Source: DATEBA01 sp035288045 (lineage in GTDB: Bacteria; Actinomycetota; UBA4738; HRBIN12). From it: DNA of 64,000 nt. The stretch lies in NCBI GenBank assembly GCA_035288045.1, contig DATEBA010000052.1, positions 1 to 64,000 on the forward strand, in the 5' to 3' direction. Below the pieces are notes generated by a model. It saw only the letters and a program-made list of their open reading frames with translations, searched no databases and was not told the origin of the DNA. A program made the translations under genes and the position numbers. Within the stretch, counting starts at the first letter, position 1. Every line of letters starts with the position of its first letter. Of the stretch, positions 58,181 through 64,000 are shown piece by piece.

Positions 58181-58423
58181 CTATCGGGTCGCGGACGCCT
58201 TGCGCCTGCTGGCGAGAAGTGCCGTAACGCCCACGACCACGAGGACCGCGAGGATCGCGACCCCGAGCGAGATGTTCGCGCCGGTGAAGGCGGAACCCCC
58301 GCCGGCGTGCTTCACGTCGGTCGGTGGCGGGTCCGAGAACGGGTACTCCGCGAGCGCCGGGGCCGCAACGGCGAGGCAGAAGACCGCCGCCGCCGAAAGA
58401 GCTATCCCGAGCCGCTTCATCAA
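58181..58423 (-). CDS. Small exported, membrane-anchored protein
   Basis: 80 residues. Signal peptide (KRLGIALSAAAVFCLAVAA, cleavage near ALA-EYP), a short Pro-rich external part (FSDPPPTDVKHAGGGSAF) and a C-terminal membrane helix ending in SRRKASATR. Start at 58423 or the next ATG at 58420. AAAGGGG precedes the start and TAGACT about 46 bases upstream is a likely -10. No sorting motif such as LPXTG. It may be a surface protein of the polysaccharide region. Confidence 0.65.
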   Translation of the reverse strand: MMKRLGIALSAAAVFCLAVAAPALAEYPFSDPPPTDVKHAGGGSAFTGANISLGVAILAVLVVVGVTALLASRRKASATR

Positions 58424-58810
58424 CGCCCCTTTCGATCCTTGTCCGTCGGCTTACCTACGTCGACACCGAAGTCTAGGCGGTGGGCGCCGGATGGACAAGG
58501 GACGAACGCCTCTGGTCGCACGGTCCATATCGACGAACCAAGGTCCTAGGCCACCGGGTCCCGCCGTGCCCCACGAGGTGGAAGGATCCTTGCGCCTCGC
58601 AAACGACGATCCCGGGGCGAGCGCTTCCACTCCCTCCACATACCGCATCCTCTGTACCCCGAGGCGTCCTTCGCCCCCCGTCGCGCTCCCCGCCGGGGGA
58701 CGCCGTCCGGCAAGGGGTTCGCGTAGACGGGCGACCCGACCTGGCCCGGACTGCTCACCTTTCTCCTCAAGTCTGCGGTAGTCCCTGCCGATAGGCGGGG
58801 GAGCACAGAG
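58424..58810. other. Non-coding stretch before the riboswitch
   Basis: 387 bases with no convincing gene on either strand; the open frames have no start signals or recognisable sequence. It holds the probable promoter of the small exported protein (TAGACT at 58470-58475, minus strand) and must contain the promoter of the riboswitch transcript, for which I could not pick a clear -10. Confidence 0.6.
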
Positions 58811-58910
58811 AGATGCGCCTGCGAAAGGCAAACCCGCCGGGGGGGCGGGGCCGCAAAGCTCCGGGCCCAGACCGGTGGCCGAGCCGCTGAGCAGGGATCG
58901 CGAGGCATCC
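58811..58910 (+). ncRNA. GEMM-I (cyclic di-GMP-I) riboswitch
   Basis: The aptamer landmarks occur in order and spacing: GAAAGGCAAACC (58823-58834), a GC hairpin (CGCC...GGCG), CCGCAAAGC (58851-58859), TCCGGGCCCAGACC (tetraloop-receptor side) and TGAGCAGGG (58888-58896, matching the AGC-GGG segment of the second stem). CCTGC (58818-58822) pairs with GCAGG (58891-58895), and outer GATGC/GCATC can pair. It precedes the GH26-like gene by about 45 bases. Between them, CCCCGC and GCGGGG can form a stem directly before AAGGAGG, a plausible expression platform. Confidence 0.82.
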
Positions 58911-58953
58911 GCCTCCGCCCCGCTCGCAGAGCCGCGGGGAAAGGAGGTTCGCG

Positions 58954-59916
58954 ATGCGTGCATCGCACGCGCGAGGGGGAACCGCGGTAGCCACGCTGCT
59001 CGCCATCCTAATTACGGTCGGCGCTTCGATGCCGATCAAGGCCGAAGTGGTTCGGACACCACCGCTCGTCCCGAGTCGTGGAGCCTACTTCGGTGGCTAC
59101 TACCGCATGACGGACTGGTCGGTCGAGGCTCAGAAGAGCACGTTCACCGATCTCGAGGCTGCCATGGGCCGGACCCTCGACATCGCCCACTTCTACTACG
59201 ACTTCAACGGCGCCATCAACCCTTGGCGCGACAAGTGGCACATCGAGAACGGGCGCATCCCGATGATCTCGTGGCAGGGCTACTACACCGACCAGATCAT
59301 CACGGGCCAGCACGACGGGACCATCGCTCGCTGGGCCGACGACATCAAGGCGCTCGGTGCGCCGGTGTTCCTCCGGTGGTTCTGGGAGATGGACGACAAG
59401 AAGAAGGCGCACTGGACGCAATCGCCCGAGAACTTCATCGCGGCGTGGCGACGCCTGCACGACATCTTCACGGCTCGCGGCGCGACCAACGCCGTGTGGG
59501 TGTGGTGCCCGAACGCGTGGGCCTTCCGGGTCAACACGGCCAACCAGTACTATCCGGGCGACGCGTACGTCGACTGGGTGTGCGCCGACGGCTACAACTG
59601 GGGGACCCTCGGCTACGGGTACGACTGGGATCTGTTCCCGGCGATCTTCGGCGACTTCTACGAGCAGTGGGCCGGACGCAAGCCGTTGATGGTCGGCGAG
59701 ACCGGCGCCGTCGAGCAAGGGGGCAGGAAAGGGCGGTGGATACGAGACCTGCGCTCCATACTCCGGTTCCAGCTCCCGGAGATCAAGGCTCTCGTTTACT
59801 TCAGCTCGGCCGACGGCGTCTACGACTTCCGGATCGGGACATCGACCAGGGCGTACAACGGCTACACGGCGCTAGCAGGGCGACGGTATTTCAATCCACC
59901 TCATCCCGCGAGCTAG
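58954..59916 (+). CDS. Secreted GH26-like glycoside hydrolase
   Basis: 320 residues. Signal peptide (about 1-30) and a TIM-barrel beta-mannanase-like domain. FLRWFWEMD carries the acid/base glutamate (E145), MVGETGAVE the nucleophile (E249), and VDWVCADGYNW is typical of clan GH-A. It probably cuts a mannan-like or self-made exopolysaccharide. AAGGAGG stands at ideal distance from the ATG. The cyclic di-GMP riboswitch just upstream suggests that hydrolysis of the matrix is tied to the motile/sessile switch. Confidence 0.88.
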   Translation: MRASHARGGTAVATLLAILITVGASMPIKAEVVRTPPLVPSRGAYFGGYYRMTDWSVEAQKSTFTDLEAAMGRTLDIAHFYYDFNGAINPWRDKWHIENGRIPMISWQGYYTDQIITGQHDGTIARWADDIKALGAPVFLRWFWEMDDKKKAHWTQSPENFIAAWRRLHDIFTARGATNAVWVWCPNAWAFRVNTANQYYPGDAYVDWVCADGYNWGTLGYGYDWDLFPAIFGDFYEQWAGRKPLMVGETGAVEQGGRKGRWIRDLRSILRFQLPEIKALVYFSSADGVYDFRIGTSTRAYNGYTALAGRRYFNPPHPAS

Positions 59917-59950
59917 GGTCCTGGGCGGCAACCGAGGCCGCGGGGGCGCC

Positions 59951-61180
59951 TCACGCCCCCGCGGCCTCCGCCATCTCTCCCAGGATCGCCGGGTACACCC
60001 GGGGGTTTCGCCCGGCCCCGGCGGCGGCCGCCTCCTCGAACCGTACGTAGAGCTCGGCCGCGTATAGACGCCCGGCAGCGGCGGCCGCATCGTGATCCAT
60101 CCCCAGCCCCCGGAGCGATGGCAGGGAGGCTCGCCTACCCCACTCCAGCGACCGGGGGAGCGGAAGCCGATCGTGTAGGAACGCCACGCTCGTGTAGAAG
60201 TGGACGAGGTCGAACCCAACTGGGGTATGGGCCGCGCTGTGCTCCCAGTCCCACGCGGCCAGATGCCCCTTCCGGATCGCCAGGTTCCACGGGACCCAGT
60301 CCCCGTGCCACCGACCCACCGGCAGCGTCGCGCGGCCGTGCTCTCCCTCGATGCGCGCGAGGAGCCGCTCTGCCGGGAGGGCGACATCGCCGCCTAGGTT
60401 GGCGATACGCGCTCTCAACCGCGCGAGGTACGGGCTAGCCGACAACGATCCGCGCGAGACCGACCCGAGCTCCGTGACGGCGCGCGTCACCTGGAGCGGA
60501 GGCGGCTGGCGCAACGGCCGGAGGCGACTGACGCCCCGGGGCAGCGGTGAGACGGCGGAGAGCGCGAGTCCACGCCACGCCCCCTCGTGCATGACCCGCG
60601 GGATCCACAGCGAAGCCTCCTCGGTGCCGTTCAGCTCTCGAAGCGTAAGCGCCTCGTTCCGTACTAGCCCGGCGGTGAAGGCATTCCACCCGACCTTGAC
60701 GTAGGCGACGGGCCTGCCGCCGAGCGAGAACAGCTGCGCAACCGGCTTCCTGTTGGGCCCCTGACGGCCCACGCCGAACGCGGCGAGGACCCGCTCGGAT
60801 CCGAGCGCCCGCTCGAGGTGTCGCACGAGCAGGATCGAGCCGAGGCGATCATCGGGCAATGACCCCGGCACGCACACGAGGAGGGGCCCCCCGAACACGC
60901 GCCCACCGAGGCCGGCGCGCACGAGGAGCGAGGCCGCCTCACGTGCGGTCCGAACGACCGGCGGCCGGAGCGAGTTATACCGGCGCAGCGAGGCTGCCGC
61001 CGAGCGACGCGACTCCACCGAGACGAGGAACCGCGGGCGAGCCAGGCTTGGGATGACCGCGTACGACTCCACGACCCGATACCCGTCGGGGACCGGACCT
61101 TCGAGCACGGCACGGACATCTTCGGTGCCGCCCCAGATCACGTCGACGAGCCAGCGCAGGCTCGGATGTACCTCGCCCAC
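59951..61180 (-). CDS. Phosphotransferase (APH/choline kinase-like) protein
   Basis: 409 residues from GTG four bases after the sulfotransferase stop. The N-terminal half is not recognised. The C-terminal half has a kinase fold: RPVAYVKVGWN (ATP lysine region), GRWHGDWVPWNLAIRKG (catalytic Asp and Asn of the HGDxxxxN motif) and LAAWDWEHS (metal aspartate). It probably phosphorylates a sugar or amino alcohol for the surface polysaccharide. Cotranscribed with two sulfotransferase genes. Confidence 0.8.
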   Translation of the reverse strand: MGEVHPSLRWLVDVIWGGTEDVRAVLEGPVPDGYRVVESYAVIPSLARPRFLVSVESRRSAAASLRRYNSLRPPVVRTAREAASLLVRAGLGGRVFGGPLLVCVPGSLPDDRLGSILLVRHLERALGSERVLAAFGVGRQGPNRKPVAQLFSLGGRPVAYVKVGWNAFTAGLVRNEALTLRELNGTEEASLWIPRVMHEGAWRGLALSAVSPLPRGVSRLRPLRQPPPLQVTRAVTELGSVSRGSLSASPYLARLRARIANLGGDVALPAERLLARIEGEHGRATLPVGRWHGDWVPWNLAIRKGHLAAWDWEHSAAHTPVGFDLVHFYTSVAFLHDRLPLPRSLEWGRRASLPSLRGLGMDHDAAAAAGRLYAAELYVRFEEAAAAGAGRNPRVYPAILGEMAEAAGA

Positions 61181-61184
61181 CCGC

Positions 61185-62060
61185 TCAGCTCCAGTCGAAC
61201 CGACGACCGAGGAGCTCGAAGAGCCGTTCGTTGTGCGGCCGGAAGTGGGCGACGAGCCGCCGGCGCGTCTCCGGATCCATCGAGCCGCCCTCGGCGGCGT
61301 TGAACTTCTCGTAGCTGTTGAGGTCCATGGGTCGAACGCCGAGGAAAGCGTGCACGCGACGCAGCTCCTCTCCGGGTTGGGCGAAGAACTCCTCGCTCCC
61401 GACGACGAGGAGACGCTGCCTGGGGAACCGCTCCAGCCAGACGCCGAGTTGGTCCGCGTACTCCCCCCGCGCCATGTAGGTGTGATGCTGGTGGGAGAAG
61501 CTCCGGTATCCCGGGTCGTCGCGGAGCCGCGCGAGCTCGCCAGCCGTTCGCTCGGGCTCGCGGGCGATGGCCTCCGCGAATGGCAGCGTTTCGTAGCCGA
61601 GCCGCGCCTCGTGACGCCATTGCGAGAACGCTCGCTCCACGGGGTCACGGACCATCGCGATGAGCCGGACGTCGGGGAGGAGGCCGGCCACGCGCTCGGG
61701 TACGAGGGGGTGGACCAGGTAGTAGGGGCTCGCCTCGCCCGGGACGAGCGACTCGCCGGTCCGCTCTCGGTGCCTCAGATGCGCCGCTCTGGTGGGGAAG
61801 AACCGTCGGTACCAACCCTCCCCGCGGTCGTACCGCAGGTCGAAGAAATGCACCTCCTTGGCCAGACGCGCGCCTGCGATGTCTGGGTGCCGGATGAGGT
61901 AGTTGTAAAGCGACGTCGTGCCGGCGCGCTGAGCACCGATGATGAGGTAGTCGGGGAGCACACGGGGACCGCCGACAGCGGCAAGTCCGACGCGGAGCAC
62001 GCCTTTCGCGCTCTCCCGCACGTCGCGGGGCACGGCCCGAACGAGGCCCCGCACGCTCAC
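61185..62060 (-). CDS. PAPS-dependent sulfotransferase
   Basis: 291 residues. IIGAQRAGTTSLYNYL is the 5'-phosphosulfate loop and LIAMVRDPVERAFSQW the 3'-phosphate loop; KEVHFFDLRYDRG and GEASPYYLVHP are typical of carbohydrate sulfotransferases. It transfers sulfate from PAPS to a glycan. The GTG overlaps the preceding stop as GTGA; an upstream in-frame extension is rejected. It is a clear paralogue of the sulfotransferase half of the next gene, also outside the catalytic motifs. Confidence 0.92.
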   Translation of the reverse strand: MSVRGLVRAVPRDVRESAKGVLRVGLAAVGGPRVLPDYLIIGAQRAGTTSLYNYLIRHPDIAGARLAKEVHFFDLRYDRGEGWYRRFFPTRAAHLRHRERTGESLVPGEASPYYLVHPLVPERVAGLLPDVRLIAMVRDPVERAFSQWRHEARLGYETLPFAEAIAREPERTAGELARLRDDPGYRSFSHQHHTYMARGEYADQLGVWLERFPRQRLLVVGSEEFFAQPGEELRRVHAFLGVRPMDLNSYEKFNAAEGGSMDPETRRRLVAHFRPHNERLFELLGRRFDWS

Positions 62061-64000
62061 GTCTCCCACCCGAAGTCGGTCCCGATGAGCTCCGCGAGCC
62101 TCCGGTTGTGCGGTGCGAAGTGCTCCCGCAGGCGGCGTCGGATCGAGGCTTCCATCGCGGAGCCGGGATGGTAGTTCAAGCGTCCATACCCCTCGAGATC
62201 GACGAGCGGGAGCTCCAGGAAGGCCTGGACGCGCCGGAACAGGCCGGCGGGGTCTTCGAACATGTCCTCGCTCCGCACGACGAGCAGCCGCTCGCGCGCG
62301 AACCGCTCGAGCCACAACTCCAGCGGTGCGGCGTACTCACCCTGGCCAACGTAGGTAAAGTGCTCGTGGGCGTAGCTGTACGCGTGCTCGTCGGCGAGCA
62401 GCCGGGCGGCCTCGCCTCGCACGCGATCGGCCTCCGCGTCTATGGCCTCTTCGAACGTGAGGGGCTCGGCGCCGTGACGGAGGCGCTCTCTGTAGTGGGA
62501 GAACGCGCGCTCGACGGGATCGCGAAGGATCACGATGAGCTTGGCGTCGGGCACGGTCCGATGCGCTCGCTCGGGGGCGCGCGGATGGAAGAGGTAATAG
62601 GGGCTCGCCTCGCCCCCGAGGTAGGGGCCGCCGAGGCGCCGCTCCATCCGCCGGACGCGCGCCCGCGTAGGGAAGTGCGATCGGTACCATCCGTCCCCGT
62701 TCGCATAGTGCAGGTCGAAATACCGGATGCCCTTGATCCGTTGCACCGCAGGATATATCGGTGACACGTGCGGGTGCTGTAGGAGGTAGTCGAACAGCGA
62801 GGTCGTGCCGCCTCGCTTGGCGCCGATCACGAGGAAGGACGGGAGCCCGCGGGTGCCACCCGTGAGGACGCCCCACGAGCGAAGCGCCCCTTTCATCCCC
62901 TCCCGGACGGAGCGGGGCGCGCGGTGGCGGATCGGGGCGCGCAGCATCCCGGCAGAACCGTCGCCGTCACCTCCACGGCGCGAGAAGGCCCCCACGAGCA
63001 ACGGAAGCCTAAGAGTGTGGCGCAGGCGCCACAGTAGCGGTCCGTACAGTCCGCCCGCGACCGCGAGCGCCAGGATCCCAGACCCCCAGGTCGCTCCGAG
63101 GGCGGCGCGCGCCGCGAGACCTGCGCCGCCGACGCAGACGAGCGATCCCGTTGCCACCTTCCAATACCCGTCGCCGAACGGGCGGATCCCGAGAAGGAAC
63201 CGGACCTCGAGCAACGCGGCGACGTTGTCGAACACGATGCTCGCCGTCCACGCGATCGCCGCGCCCTCGATCCCCAACCGCGGGATCAGGAGGAGGTTCA
63301 GCCCGACGTTCAACGTTACGGCGCCTATCGTGTTGAAGAGGTTCCACGAGCTCCTCCCGCCCATCAGCAGAACGGCCGTCACGTTGCCGGTGCCGAGGTT
63401 CACGAGCATCGCGAGCGAGAGGATCAGCAGCACGTGCTGGCCCCGCGGGAACTCGGGACCGAACAGGCCGAGCACGAATGGCGCGAACGTGGCGAACGCC
63501 AGGTAGAGCGGCCACGATGCGGCGATGAGCCACCATGTGGCGACGCGGTAGAGGTCCTCCGCCTCGGCCTTGCGATCCCGCGCCAGTAGGCCGCTCAGCT
63601 GAGGCGCGAGGGCCAGCCGCACGGCCTGCAGAGCGAGCGTTCCCATCACCACCAGTCGGCTCACGGCCGCGTAGACGCCGGCCTCTTGAGCCGTCCTCAT
63701 CGACGAGACGAGGAGCACGTCCAGCCAGGTGATCGCCACCTGGAACGCACCGGCGAGCCCGCGGGGGCCAGCGAAGCGCCAGAACTCGGTCGCCAAACCG
63801 GGCGGCCGTGAGCGTCGGGCCGGCACCCCTGCGTCGCGCTCGAGCGTCCGGACCAGCCGGTCGAAGACGAGGACGGCGACCGCGAACCCGGCGACGACCG
63901 GGATCACCCACGCGAACGCGATCCACGTTGCGCTCAGGCCGAGCAGGACCGCCCCCAGCACGAGCAGCAGGCGTGCCGCGGGCTTCCCGAGGTTCTCGAC
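62057..64000 (-). CDS. Polysaccharide flippase joined in frame to a sulfotransferase (5' end outside window)
   Basis: 647 visible residues, open to the window edge. The first 350 are the C-terminal portion of a Wzx/MATE-type oligosaccharide flippase with at least ten membrane helices (GVYAAVSRLVVMGTLALQAV, LGIEGAAIAWTASIVFDNVA). The last 296 are a complete sulfotransferase: VIGAKRGGTTSLFDYL (5' loop) and LIVILRDPVERAFSHY (3' loop). The joint is FSRRGGDGDGSAG-MLRAP. An internal ATG at 62947 would give exactly the paralogue's length, so either a true fusion or two genes with a lost stop is possible. Confidence 0.85.
   Translation of the reverse strand, partial: VENLGKPAARLLLVLGAVLLGLSATWIAFAWVIPVVAGFAVAVLVFDRLVRTLERDAGVPARRSRPPGLATEFWRFAGPRGLAGAFQVAITWLDVLLVSSMRTAQEAGVYAAVSRLVVMGTLALQAVRLALAPQLSGLLARDRKAEAEDLYRVATWWLIAASWPLYLAFATFAPFVLGLFGPEFPRGQHVLLILSLAMLVNLGTGNVTAVLLMGGRSSWNLFNTIGAVTLNVGLNLLLIPRLGIEGAAIAWTASIVFDNVAALLEVRFLLGIRPFGDGYWKVATGSLVCVGGAGLAARAALGATWGSGILALAVAGGLYGPLLWRLRHTLRLPLLVGAFSRRGGDGDGSAGMLRAPIRHRAPRSVREGMKGALRSWGVLTGGTRGLPSFLVIGAKRGGTTSLFDYLLQHPHVSPIYPAVQRIKGIRYFDLHYANGDGWYRSHFPTRARVRRMERRLGGPYLGGEASPYYLFHPRAPERAHRTVPDAKLIVILRDPVERAFSHYRERLRHGAEPLTFEEAIDAEADRVRGEAARLLADEHAYSYAHEHFTYVGQGEYAAPLELWLERFARERLLVVRSEDMFEDPAGLFRRVQAFLELPLVDLEGYGRLNYHPGSAMEASIRRRLREHFAPHNRRLAELIGTDFGWET

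Noticed and set aside
1..64000. tRNA, rRNA, CRISPR array, insertion sequence or prophage
   Set aside because: No tRNA T-loop signature, no regularly spaced repeats, no transposase, integrase or phage structural genes were seen in the gaps or coding sequence.

Overview
The window is about 64 kb of very GC-rich DNA (I estimate close to 70% G+C), densely coding, with about 65 genes on both strands. It looks like a chromosomal stretch of an actinobacterium. The main evidence is the trio of an MSMEG_4193-type histidine phosphatase, a DUF3090 protein and an SCO1664-type protein (41703-43559). Supporting signs are an F420-type luciferase-like oxidoreductase, an FrhB-family flavoprotein, a PucR regulator and many apparently leaderless genes. 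The exact lineage cannot be read from the window; an uncultured deep-branching actinobacterial group is my guess. I saw no rRNA, tRNA, CRISPR array, insertion sequence or prophage.

Layout. 1-6.8 kb: histidine utilisation (hutI fragment, hutH, separate cyclodeaminase and glutamate formiminotransferase genes, hutU) with a group II PLP decarboxylase inserted. 6.9-10.3 kb: three receiver-domain signalling genes (EAL, histidine kinase, GGDEF-like), i.e. cyclic di-GMP turnover. 10.4-15 kb: reverse transsulfuration operon (CBS, DUF429, cystathionine lyase/synthase, PQQ-type sugar dehydrogenase-like protein). 15-22.4 kb: Nudix-CoA-binding fusion, HesB/IscA protein, FrhB-like flavoprotein, four-PAS histidine kinase, 7Fe ferredoxin, F420-type oxidoreductase. 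22.4-30.2 kb: amino acid/amine catabolism (lysine 6-dehydrogenase-like protein, two aldehyde dehydrogenases, PucR regulator, class III aminotransferase). 30.3-34.4 kb: MFS exporter, M28 peptidase, small membrane proteins, DNA glycosylase. 34.5-41.6 kb: ion transport (MgtE-like/PhoU-TrkA_C pair, CorA, Pit/DUF47), with ispH and a secreted lysozyme-like protein. 41.7-48.1 kb: a long, translationally coupled run from the actinobacterial trio through ogt into a six-gene envelope module of unknown job. 48.1-54.3 kb: CDF transporter, nucleotidyltransferase, IF-2B-like protein, rhomboid protease, redoxin, PQQ-repeat protein, prephenate dehydratase. 54.5-64 kb: exopolysaccharide genes (Wzz/tyrosine kinase, DUF4012, GH26-like hydrolase, phosphotransferase-like protein, sulfotransferase, and a flippase joined in frame to a second sulfotransferase), cut by the window end.

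Two themes tie the region together. First, cyclic di-GMP: the EAL and GGDEF-like genes sit about 50 kb from a well-matched GEMM-I (cyclic di-GMP-I) riboswitch in front of the GH26-like secreted hydrolase beside the polysaccharide genes. Second, a consistent start-site grammar. At least twenty genes that begin a transcript have a TANNNT hexamer only 6-9 bases before the start codon, which implies leaderless mRNAs. Genes inside operons often start on a four-base NTGA overlap with the previous stop, in ATGA, GTGA, TTGA and probably CTGA forms. This grammar was used to choose many starts below.
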